Assembly (NCBI GenBank): GCA_022566725.1
Contig: JADFIM010000004.1
Span: 1-32,491, forward strand
DNA: 32,491 nucleotides
DNA from: Planctomycetota bacterium
GTDB taxonomy: Bacteria; Planctomycetota; Phycisphaerae; Phycisphaerales; SM1A02
Direction: 5' to 3'
Of the stretch, positions 17,803 to 25,422 are shown piece by piece. The notes below the pieces were generated by a model. The model did no database searches. It was given only the letters and a program-made list of their open reading frames with translations, and was not told the DNA's origin. A program made the translations under genes and the position numbers. Each line of letters begins with the position of its first letter. Positions within the stretch are counted from its first letter, which is position 1.

Positions 17803-17826
17803 CCCTCTCCCGGCAAGGGGAGAGGG
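17803..17826. repeat. Inverted repeat in convergent intergenic region
   Basis: ccctctccc-ggcaag-gggagaggg, 9-bp perfect stem. Confidence 0.85.
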
Positions 17827-17840
17827 TTCTGAAACAGTCA

Positions 17841-18701
17841 CTACGCCTTGGCGCTTACGACTATGGTTGTCTCTCGATCAACCTCAAACTTCTTAAACGA
17901 TTCGTTGGTGAAGGTCATTTTCGTCTCCATGAAACGCATGAACGCAGGTCCTAACGGCTTGTCCCAAGCGGCTAGATAGAAATGAAACGACTCTTCTAAG
18001 ACAACTTGGCGCTTCTGCCAATCCTGCGAGAATCGACTCGGCAGAGATAAACAGGGAAGCACTCGCATGAATGCCCAAGCGATGCAAACGGCAGTGTGGG
18101 TAAATCTGCTTGCCTTCAACTCATCGAACGTCGGCGCAATCGATGGCATTCGCTGGTCGGCCATCATCTCACCAATGAAGTCGATGATCGTCGAGGACGC
18201 TTTATGCACATGGGCGTGCAACACGTTAAACATCAATTCCAGTTCATCTTGATCGTCTTTCGACATTCCGCTTTCCTTACCACGCATCTTCCTCTTTATC
18301 GTTCCGTCGGTGTCACGCTGAACGTCGCGCTCTACTTTGAGTCGCTCTGCTTCCGAGGCTCGCGTGAAGTCCAGTTTGTGCGACGCGTCCAATAGTGCGT
18401 CAAACTTGATGTAGCCATGAGCTACCGCCCCTAGATACAACAGAGACTCGAAGACCGACCGGAGATTTGATGCTGCATCGTTGTAGTAGCCGCTATAGAA
18501 CTCGTTGAGAGCCACTCGCAATCGGCGCCAGGCGGCTCCGACAAACGCAACACCAAAGACATTTAGTATGTGTCCATGCCGCTGGGCCTCGTCATAGGTC
18601 TGCAGCGCGAAATCTTGAGTTGCATCCAACAGAGTCATGAATCCGCTGAAGTCTTTAACACTCCTTATCCCTGTGCAGTTTCTCCGCATGTGCGATTGCA
18701 C
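17841..18701 (-). CDS. Hypothetical alpha-helical protein, loosely DUF5677/HEPN-like; companion of the TIR gene
   Basis: 286-aa ORF; LNEFYSGYYNDAASNLRSVFESLLYLGAV and FNVLHAHVHKASSTIIDFI resemble the paired motifs of DUF5677-like proteins. The true start may be ATG 18638. Confidence 0.6.
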   Translation of the reverse strand: MQSHMRRNCTGIRSVKDFSGFMTLLDATQDFALQTYDEAQRHGHILNVFGVAFVGAAWRRLRVALNEFYSGYYNDAASNLRSVFESLLYLGAVAHGYIKFDALLDASHKLDFTRASEAERLKVERDVQRDTDGTIKRKMRGKESGMSKDDQDELELMFNVLHAHVHKASSTIIDFIGEMMADQRMPSIAPTFDELKASRFTHTAVCIAWAFMRVLPCLSLPSRFSQDWQKRQVVLEESFHFYLAAWDKPLGPAFMRFMETKMTFTNESFKKFEVDRETTIVVSAKA

Positions 18702-18792
18702 ACACCCGCTCTCCTACGATGCCTGATGGGCCTTTGAACGCCTCAGATAACTTGTGTTGCCACTGTCTGATTTCGTCGTCTCGATCAGTCAT
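18655..18792 (-). CDS. Small ORF upstream of and overlapping the helical protein ORF
   Basis: 45 aa from ATG at 18792: MTDRDDEIRQWQHKLSEAFKGPSGIVGERVCAIAHAEKLHRDKEC; same strand as neighbours. Confidence 0.4.
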   Translation of the reverse strand: MTDRDDEIRQWQHKLSEAFKGPSGIVGERVCAIAHAEKLHRDKEC

Positions 18793-18974
18793 GAAACACC
18801 TATGGTACCGTCGCAATTAGGACGAGCGGGAAAGGAACGTCGCCACATACCCATTCACATCGCATCGTCTTCACATGTTCCTCATCCAGAATCATCTGGA
18901 CGGTCAGTAGGTTTATGACACGGCCGATGCGCTTGTGGAGCCCGAAGCACTCCTGGTGAGAGGTGAAGAACCTT

Positions 18975-19961
18975 TCAACCGTCGATTAGCGCTCGCTTCA
19001 GTCTTGGCGAGACCTTCCAAATCGTGTATCCGCCGAAATACCGACTTATTTCAACAAAGCCCTGCTCCTCCAGAACGCGAAGCAGATGGTCGCGTAACCG
19101 TTCGGGGGCGTCGAGTACTTCAAGATCTGCTTTGGTGTGCCACTTCTCGTTTACCAGGCCGGAAACAAGTCGCGTCAGAAGGCTGTCGTAATTCGGCCAC
19201 TTCGCCTTCGCGTACGCATCGAAGGCGTGTGTTGCAATACGGAGATGAGTGATGCCAAACTCCTTATAGGTACCCCCGCTCGCCCCTGACAACTCAACGT
19301 AGCCTTCGTCGTCCAGGATGTTAAGAGAATCACCCAATGCTTCGTCTGTAATGCCAGTGGCGGACACGGCATCGAGACAAGACAAGCCGACCACGAGCAC
19401 GTCCTCGGCTCGCACGCTCTCATCGCACAGGGTCTCCAGAACCATGAGGTCAACTTTGTCTAGAGAAGGAATGTCTAAGAGTGGGTGGATATCTGCATAG
19501 CCGGGGGAGGCACCAATCGGCGGCTTGTCCGTAACTCCGAAGATTGAGGAGAGGATGCGCTGCAACTCCTCTGAGTAGTCAGTCAGGTTTGTGATACGCT
19601 GCCAGAGTGTGGACTGCAGACACTCCGGGACGGCGCAATCATCTAGAACAACAGGGATCAACCTACACTTGCCTGAAACTCGCTTGACAAATCCCGCGTT
19701 GAGCTCCTCGCGTACCCATGGCTTGGTAACGCTCACTTTCGAGAGGACAACGATCAGCGCGGTAGCGTTCTTGATCCCTTCTTCGAATATCTTGTCGACG
19801 AGACGATCGCCAGGCATCATCTCCCATTTATCCAGCCAAGCGTCGACCCCGTTGTCACGCAGCTTCTTTGCCAACTCAACGACAAAGCGATCTTTGTCTT
19901 CGCTGGCATGCGAAATAAACACTCGGGGTGGTGATGAAGCCTGCGGCATTTCTGTCCCCAA
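18975..19961 (-). CDS. TIR-domain protein with C-terminal winged-helix-like region
   Basis: RVFISHASEDKDRFVVELAKKLRDNGVDAWLDKWEMMPGDRLVDKIFEEGIKNATALIVVLSKVSVTKPWVREELNAGF is TIR_2-like with the conserved Glu after S..W; start could be TTG 19961 or ATG 19949. Confidence 0.9.
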   Translation of the reverse strand: MGTEMPQASSPPRVFISHASEDKDRFVVELAKKLRDNGVDAWLDKWEMMPGDRLVDKIFEEGIKNATALIVVLSKVSVTKPWVREELNAGFVKRVSGKCRLIPVVLDDCAVPECLQSTLWQRITNLTDYSEELQRILSSIFGVTDKPPIGASPGYADIHPLLDIPSLDKVDLMVLETLCDESVRAEDVLVVGLSCLDAVSATGITDEALGDSLNILDDEGYVELSGASGGTYKEFGITHLRIATHAFDAYAKAKWPNYDSLLTRLVSGLVNEKWHTKADLEVLDAPERLRDHLLRVLEEQGFVEISRYFGGYTIWKVSPRLKRALIDG

Positions 19962-20127
19962 ACTGCGTGGACGGCCAGTCTAGCTAAGATCGCAGCGGGT
20001 TTCACCCTCTTTGTGCCCCGGACAGTGAGGAAGGGGGGAAGGAACGGGGACGGGCGTCTTCTTCGGGGTGCGTGCGCCGCGTCATCACGCCATCATCTGT
20101 TCTTCCAGGGCTTCGAGGCACGGTCGG

Positions 20128-20172
20128 CGGCCTGGCCGGCGCTGGGTACCTGGCAGTAGACGATCCACCAAA
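20128..20172 (+). pseudogene. Possible decayed fragment of a YjbQ-type gene
   Basis: Reads PALGTWQ*TIHQK against PVLGTWQQIIHLE of YjbQ (about 15405-15450); several differences are at third codon positions. Confidence 0.4.
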
Positions 20173-20183
20173 AGCAGTTCTAC

Positions 20184-20843
20184 TCAAGCTGTAGCGTTTG
20201 CGACGGGGCGGCTCTGGGTCGTCCCGGTGCGCTGTGGGGTGATGTAGTCGAACACGTTCTCGAAGTATCGTTCATCCCACACCCATTTCACGCTCCCGCC
20301 CTTGGCCCACCACGGACGTCGAGGGGAATCGGATCCGAGCCGCCCGCTGTGCGGGCGGTCCGCCGACACAGTCGGCGGCTCCGAAGCGAACCGCTTCGTC
20401 AACGCTTGTCCCAACCAGGTCTTCAACCATCGCCGCACCGCTTGGCCGTCGCGATCCGTGGTCAACAGCACGTGGACGTGATCAGTTTGAGCGGCGAAGG
20501 CGTGCAGTTGCCATCCACCGCGCTCACAGACTCCTCGGATCGCATCCTCAGCGAAGCGACGCTGCTGCATGGTGAGCGTCACCGGCGGGAATCTGAGATG
20601 TGATCGCTCAATGCGCTGCCAGTCTTCGTTCTTCCCGATGATCGGATCACCCGGCTTGTTCATCGAGCGATCGACCGTCCCCCGCGGATCGCCATGCAAG
20701 CGTGTGCCGTGGGTTCCGATGGTAATGTGATACGCCAGCGGTCTGTCCGGCATGCGCGCAGTGTAACGCACAGTCATCAGAGCCACGGCGTGTCGCCGCC
20801 CGAATGCGATCAAAGAGTTCCACGATCCGGACTCCTCGCTCAA
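20184..20843 (-). CDS. REP-associated tyrosine transposase (Y1/HUH, RAYT-like)
   Basis: LAYHITIGTHGTRLHGD..., HUH-type DHVHVLL, WWAKGGSVKWVWDERYFENVFDYI with candidate catalytic Tyr. Confidence 0.88.
   Translation of the reverse strand: MSEESGSWNSLIAFGRRHAVALMTVRYTARMPDRPLAYHITIGTHGTRLHGDPRGTVDRSMNKPGDPIIGKNEDWQRIERSHLRFPPVTLTMQQRRFAEDAIRGVCERGGWQLHAFAAQTDHVHVLLTTDRDGQAVRRWLKTWLGQALTKRFASEPPTVSADRPHSGRLGSDSPRRPWWAKGGSVKWVWDERYFENVFDYITPQRTGTTQSRPVANATA
20337..20381. repeat. Double-hairpin palindromic element inside the RAYT coding sequence
   Basis: ccgcccgc-tgt-gcgggcgg (20340-20358) and ccgccgac-aca-gtcggcgg (20360-20378), bounded by gagccgcc...ggcggctc. Confidence 0.9.
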
Positions 20844-20887
20844 ATCACCGAATCATGCGTCGGGACGTTGTGCGCGGGGGCGGTCTT
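20836..20887. repeat. Copy 1 of a 52-bp imperfect direct repeat (thiC 3' tail)
   Basis: 48 of 52 positions match 21199-21250; minus strand encodes [15 protein letters not shown]-stop. Confidence 0.9.
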
Positions 20888-20917
20888 GAGCGGCGCGAAC
20901 TTCAGGGGCTTCGACGG

Positions 20918-21142
20918 CTACGCCGAGCGGCGGACGTACACCTGGCCAGCTTTGGCAAGTTCATCAACCTCACCGGCTTCTGCCATTCGATGAAGCTTGT
21001 CGAGCCACCGCACGGTGTGCGGTTCGAGACATGGCTCGCTGGGATCACTGTCAGGTATCACCGCATCCACTTCGACGCGGACGACGCAGGGGCCGCCATG
21101 TATCCAACGGGAAACCTTGATCCGCTTACCTTTGATTCTCAT
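20918..21142 (-). CDS. Small hypothetical protein
   Basis: 74 aa, ATG start: MRIKGKRIKVSRWIHGGPCVVRVEVDAVIPDSDPSEPCLEPHTVRWLDKLHRMAEAGEVDELAKAGQVYVRRSA; protein-like composition, lies between the two direct repeats. Confidence 0.65.
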   Translation of the reverse strand: MRIKGKRIKVSRWIHGGPCVVRVEVDAVIPDSDPSEPCLEPHTVRWLDKLHRMAEAGEVDELAKAGQVYVRRSA

Positions 21143-21198
21143 CGCTCACTCATCGAAAAAGTGCACTGTTACAAGCTTAGCGACCTTATCCGGCCTCT

Positions 21199-21250
21199 TC
21201 GCTCAGATCACCGAATCATGCGTGGGGACGTTGTGGGCGGGGGCGGTATT
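21199..21250. repeat. Copy 2 of the 52-bp direct repeat (native 3' end of thiC)
   Basis: Offset 363 bp from copy 1; 4 mismatches. Confidence 0.9.
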
Positions 21251-23065
21251 CAGTTTCACGATCTCATTTCGAGTCTTGCGTTGCTGGATTTGCTTTGCAT
21301 CGTCGGCGTCTGCGTCGTCGCTGTGGCAGGCGGGTCTGACACTCGCCTTCGAGCCTTCGCCGTTCGACCCCCCGGCAGAGCCGGGGGCTACGGGGCTCTT
21401 GGTGGCGAGATTGTGGATCTGCTGCGGCGAAAGCACGCCGCGCTGTTTGAGAATCTCCTGCTGCTCGGCAGTCAGCGCCTCGGTGCGCTGGGGCTTCTCC
21501 CAGGCGTACTCCTCGGCTTTCCCGCTCATGAACTCCTCGATCTCCTTACTGATGCGCACGCTGCACCAGTCGTGGCCACACATCGCGCAGAAGTCGGTGT
21601 CCACATCCAGGTCTTCATCGTGCAGCGCTCGTGCCGTATCGGGATCGAAGGAGAGTTCGAAATGCTTCTTCCAGTTCAATGCCGCGCGAGCCTTGGTGAG
21701 CTCATCATCCCAATCGCGAGCCCCCGGAATGCCCAAGGCAACGTCCGCAGCGTGCGCGGCGATCTTGTAGGCGATACAGCCTTGCTTCACGTCATCCTTC
21801 TTGGGCAGACCGAGATGCTCCTTAGGCGTGACATAACACAGCATCGCCGCCCCGTGATAGGCCGCTGCGGTCGCTCCGATGCAGCTCGTAATATGGTCAT
21901 AGCCAGGGAACACGTCGGTGACGAGCGGGCCGAGTACGTAGAACGGCGCGCCGTGGCAGAGGCGACGCTCGAGCTTCATGTTGTATTCGATCTGATCGAA
22001 CGGCACGTGGCCGGGCCCTTCGACCATGACCTGCACCCCGTGGGCCCAGGCGCGCTCGGTGAGCTCGCCGATGGTCTCAAGCTCAGCCAGCTGCGCATCG
22101 TCCGTGGCGTCGCCCAGTCCGCCGGGACGCAACCCATCTCCAATCGAAAATGAAACGTCGTAGCGGCGCATGATCCCGCATATCTCGTCCCACAGCTCGT
22201 ACATCGGGTTCTGTTGATTCTGGTGCAGCATCCACTTGGCCAGCAACGCCCCCCCGCGGGAGACGATGCCGATGAGCCGACCGCGGACGTACTTGAGATG
22301 CTCGCGCAACACTCCGGCATGAATCGTGAAGTAATCAACGCCCTGGGCGGCCTGCTTCTCGAGTTCGGCCAGGATGATCTCGTGGGTGAGATCTTCGAGA
22401 CGGCGGCCGATGATCATCGAATACAGCGGCACGGTGCCGATGGGGACGGTCGCGTGGCGGATGATCGTCTCGCGGCACTCATCGAGATCGCCCCCGGTGG
22501 ACAAATCCATCACGGTGTCCGCGCCCCAACGCTGGGCCCAGTGAAGCTTCTCAAGCTCCTCTGCGGTGCCGGAGGAGATAGGCGAAGCGCCCATGTTGGC
22601 GTTGATCTTGGTGCGTGAGGCCCGGCCGATGCACATGGGATCGAGGTGGTATTGGAGATGCACCGTGTTGGCGGGGATGATCATGCGGCCGGCGGCGACC
22701 TCGTCACGCACCTGCTGGGGCGTCAGATGCCCTTCGCGGTGGGCGACGCGTTTCATTTGCGGGGTGATGATGCCCAGGCGGGCGTGTTCGAGCTGAGTGA
22801 CCGGGGCAGGCACCGAGGCATCAAGGCATCGAGGCATCGAGGCGGCGCGGTCGAGACGGGTGCCGGTCGGCAGGAAATCCCACGCGGTATGCGGCGAGGG
22901 CTCCGGCATGCCGGGGGTGTCCGGCGAAGAGAACATCAGCGGCCCGCCGATGTCCGCCGAATTGGCGAAGCAGCCGGGTGTCGTACCCTGGCTCTTGGAT
23001 GATGGATCCAACGCGCCACGATATGGACGCTGGAATCGGTCGGTGGTGGTCTTGGGCTGAATCAT
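21203..23065 (-). CDS. thiC: Phosphomethylpyrimidine synthase ThiC
   Basis: [13 protein letters not shown]...[65 protein letters not shown] (CxxCxxxxC cluster motif). Start ATG 23065 after GGAGG; the ORF-track start at 23125 lies inside the riboswitch. Confidence 0.97.
   Translation of the reverse strand: MIQPKTTTDRFQRPYRGALDPSSKSQGTTPGCFANSADIGGPLMFSSPDTPGMPEPSPHTAWDFLPTGTRLDRAASMPRCLDASVPAPVTQLEHARLGIITPQMKRVAHREGHLTPQQVRDEVAAGRMIIPANTVHLQYHLDPMCIGRASRTKINANMGASPISSGTAEELEKLHWAQRWGADTVMDLSTGGDLDECRETIIRHATVPIGTVPLYSMIIGRRLEDLTHEIILAELEKQAAQGVDYFTIHAGVLREHLKYVRGRLIGIVSRGGALLAKWMLHQNQQNPMYELWDEICGIMRRYDVSFSIGDGLRPGGLGDATDDAQLAELETIGELTERAWAHGVQVMVEGPGHVPFDQIEYNMKLERRLCHGAPFYVLGPLVTDVFPGYDHITSCIGATAAAYHGAAMLCYVTPKEHLGLPKKDDVKQGCIAYKIAAHAADVALGIPGARDWDDELTKARAALNWKKHFELSFDPDTARALHDEDLDVDTDFCAMCGHDWCSVRISKEIEEFMSGKAEEYAWEKPQRTEALTAEQQEILKQRGVLSPQQIHNLATKSPVAPGSAGGSNGEGSKASVRPACHSDDADADDAKQIQQRKTRNEIVKLNTAPAHNVPTHDSVI
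21369..21387. repeat. Palindrome inside the thiC 3' coding region
   Basis: cccccggc-aga-gccggggg, in frame ([12 protein letters not shown]). Confidence 0.85.
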
Positions 23066-23116
23066 GGGGCGAACCTCCAAGCAAGAGGTGGGGGATCGCC
23101 CGGCTGGGGAAATGGA

Positions 23117-23201
23117 CGTTCGCATTCCCTCCGCCGGTACGAACCGGATCAGGTTCCACGGGTGCCTCTCAGGTCGCCGCGGCGACCGCTCCGAGCGAAC
23201 G
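23117..23201 (-). promoter_or_regulatory. TPP riboswitch (THI element) upstream of thiC
   Basis: Minus strand: CGTTCGC...GACCTGAGAGGCACCCGTGGAACCTGATCCGGTTCGTACCGGCGGAGGGAATGCGAACG; CUGAGA and ACCUGAUC...GGCGNAGGGAA signatures plus a 7-bp closing stem. Confidence 0.96.
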
Positions 23202-23307
23202 ATCCAAGTCTAGCAGGATTGTGCCCCCTGATCGAATCCAGCTCCAATAACACGGCGATCCGGCCGATACAATCGCACGGTGTTGTGGCCACGGTAGAGG
23301 ATCGAGC

Positions 23308-24123
23308 ATGCGGCGAATCATGTGCGCTGTTAGCGGGCTGATAACGCTGGCGCTGCTCGCTGGGTGTGCCAGTGGCGGCCTGCCTCCGCGGGCACTGTGG
23401 CATCCGGACACGTGGAGTCATCACAGAGCCGAGGATCAGCCGATCGTCCTGGAGGTAGCCAGGCCGGTGGCGATCGATGTGGAGTCGTTCAACGGCGACG
23501 TGATTATTACCGCCGACGACCGGCTGACCGTTGCGACGGTGTCGATTCTGCGCGAAGCGACCCATGGATACCGGCGCAAGGAGGAGGCGCAAGCGTCTTT
23601 GGCGGCAATCGACTACAGCCTCGCGCTGGTGCCGGGCGAGCTCGGCCAGGTGCTCCAGGTGCGTACCTGGACAACCCACGCCGAACCGCACTTTCAGCGG
23701 GCCCATATTCTCATCGACGTGCCTGAGGTGGACGGTATCACTGTGCGAGCTCAGCGCGGCAACGTATTTGTGACGAACATCGAGGGCGCGGTGGATATCT
23801 CAACCTCCCAGGGTAATGTGCGGGTGATGACGGATCTGCCCATGCGCCGGGCGGTCACCATCACCATTCGCCAAGGCAACATCGACTACCGCGTACGGGG
23901 TGAATCTTCCGGGGCGTTGGACTGTCACGCCACTCGGGGCCGGGTTGACCATCGCGTCAGGACCGGCCGGCTCATCATCGAGCCTGACAGAGACAAAGGC
24001 CGACTCCGGGCGACACTCAATGACGGCGAGAACCCAGTTGTGCTGCGGACCGCGGACGGCGACATCCGCATCGCCGTGGTTGACAACCCCACGGAGGTGG
24101 GCTGGCTCATCGTCGAACCATAA
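23308..24123 (+). CDS. Putative lipoprotein with DUF4097-like beta-repeat domain
   Basis: MRRIMCAVSGLITLALLAGCASG lipobox; repeated beta pattern VRAQRGNVFVTNIEGAVDISTSQGNVRVMTDLP...QGNIDYRV...TADGDIRIAV. Confidence 0.7.
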   Translation: MRRIMCAVSGLITLALLAGCASGGLPPRALWHPDTWSHHRAEDQPIVLEVARPVAIDVESFNGDVIITADDRLTVATVSILREATHGYRRKEEAQASLAAIDYSLALVPGELGQVLQVRTWTTHAEPHFQRAHILIDVPEVDGITVRAQRGNVFVTNIEGAVDISTSQGNVRVMTDLPMRRAVTITIRQGNIDYRVRGESSGALDCHATRGRVDHRVRTGRLIIEPDRDKGRLRATLNDGENPVVLRTADGDIRIAVVDNPTEVGWLIVEP

Positions 24124-24763
24124 CCCGCGCTGCTGCGCACAGCTTGTCACGCAGCGCATCTCGAACCCGCGCTGCCTCGCGCTGGGTATAGCGAACCCGA
24201 ATATCGATACCGGGCGAATAGATCCGCCGCCACCACAAAGGTACGAAACGGATTCGCCACTCGGATATGACATCAGCAGACGTTCGATCTCGCCTGCCGA
24301 ACAGGTTCACGGAAAGGGACCATGGCCGTCTCACCGTCACCTGAGCAAAGTAGCACCAGGGGAGGCTTCTCCTGGGCCAGCCACCACCCAGCCAACTGAC
24401 TCGATCATCAGTAACCAGCAAGCTGGTGTCTCCACCGCGGGTCCGGCGTAGCCATCGGCGATACAACCAGCCGAAAAAGCTGACGCTGCCCCATGCGAGA
24501 AGCCATCCGAATAAGGGGATCCCCCCAACGATGCCCGGCGTGACGATGGCGATGATGAAACACAGGATGAGCGCGGCGTAGGCAGCCAGTTCCCCGCGGG
24601 TGATCCGGGGCCGACGGGCATCACCTGTAATGATGAACATTGAGTCGTCGTACTCAAAGCCGCATTCCGGGCAGCGATGCTTGCGTGGCAGTGTCGCCAG
24701 GTCGTAGCCGCAGCACGGGCAATGTTTGAGGCGCAGGATGTCGCGGGGATCGCTCGTCATCAA
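24107..24763 (-). CDS. Zinc-ribbon membrane protein, paralogue A
   Basis: HCPCCGYDLATLPRKHRCPECGFEYDDSMFII then two TM segments. Confidence 0.75.
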   Translation of the reverse strand: MMTSDPRDILRLKHCPCCGYDLATLPRKHRCPECGFEYDDSMFIITGDARRPRITRGELAAYAALILCFIIAIVTPGIVGGIPLFGWLLAWGSVSFFGWLYRRWLRRTRGGDTSLLVTDDRVSWLGGGWPRRSLPWCYFAQVTVRRPWSLSVNLFGRRDRTSADVISEWRIRFVPLWWRRIYSPGIDIRVRYTQREAARVRDALRDKLCAAARVMVRR

Positions 24764-25399
24764 TCACCACCCACGCTCGTGATCATCTTGGGCTTTGTCT
24801 TCGGCTTCGGCTCTTAGCGCGGCGTTGATGCGGCGCTGGATTTCGTCGCGCACCGCCTCGGCTTCCTGATCGGGACATTCGAGACGGGCGTTGACAATGG
24901 GCGGGCCGAATAGCCGCCACCAGTTTGGATACAGATGGAGCCGCCAGGCGCCCTCGCCATCGGGCAGGAGCATCAGGTGGGAGAAATTGCGCCACAGATA
25001 GATCCGCCCACCCCTGCTGCCCACCCGCGCCACGCCATCCTCGGTAATGAGATAGCGAACCAATGCCCGGCTGCCTGTGTCGTCCCGCCTGTGGACGTAC
25101 CAGTACAGGGCAGCGGCGACAAGAACAGCCGCAGCGAAGATCGTCGCAACGATGCGCCACGACCACCCGAACTCAAACCGCAAGATGAGCAGGCCAAGCA
25201 GGGCCACAGGGCTGTAGATCACGCCCGCCCGCACCCATGTTCGCGCGTCCGGCAGGCGCCAGCCTTCCAGCACAAACATCGATTCGTCATAGGCGAACCC
25301 GCATTCGGGGCATCGATGGCGCCGAGGCAACGCCGCGAGGTCGTAGGAGCATCTCGGGCATCGTGTCAGGCGAACAGTGTGGGACACGGCGGCGGACAC
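24764..25399 (-). CDS. Zinc-ribbon membrane protein, paralogue B
   Basis: RCPRCSYDLAALPRRHRCPECGFAYDESMFVLEGWR then TM segments; adjacent tandem paralogue of A. Confidence 0.75.
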   Translation of the reverse strand: MSAAVSHTVRLTRCPRCSYDLAALPRRHRCPECGFAYDESMFVLEGWRLPDARTWVRAGVIYSPVALLGLLILRFEFGWSWRIVATIFAAAVLVAAALYWYVHRRDDTGSRALVRYLITEDGVARVGSRGGRIYLWRNFSHLMLLPDGEGAWRLHLYPNWWRLFGPPIVNARLECPDQEAEAVRDEIQRRINAALRAEAEDKAQDDHERGW

Positions 25400-25422
25400 C
25401 TTGCCATAAGCGTACCCTCATC

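Noticed and set aside
20096-20114. tgttcttccagggc matches the DUF1579 gene at about 16122
   Set aside because: A 14-nt exact match is expected by chance in a 32-kb window; no extended alignment.
20002-20187. 61-aa minus-strand ORF between TIR and RAYT genes
   Set aside because: Arg/Pro/Ser-rich, overlaps the putative YjbQ relic on the other strand, no protein-like conservation visible.
20804-22153. 449-aa plus-strand ORF opposite thiC
   Set aside because: Antisense to clearly conserved ThiC sequence; shadow ORF.
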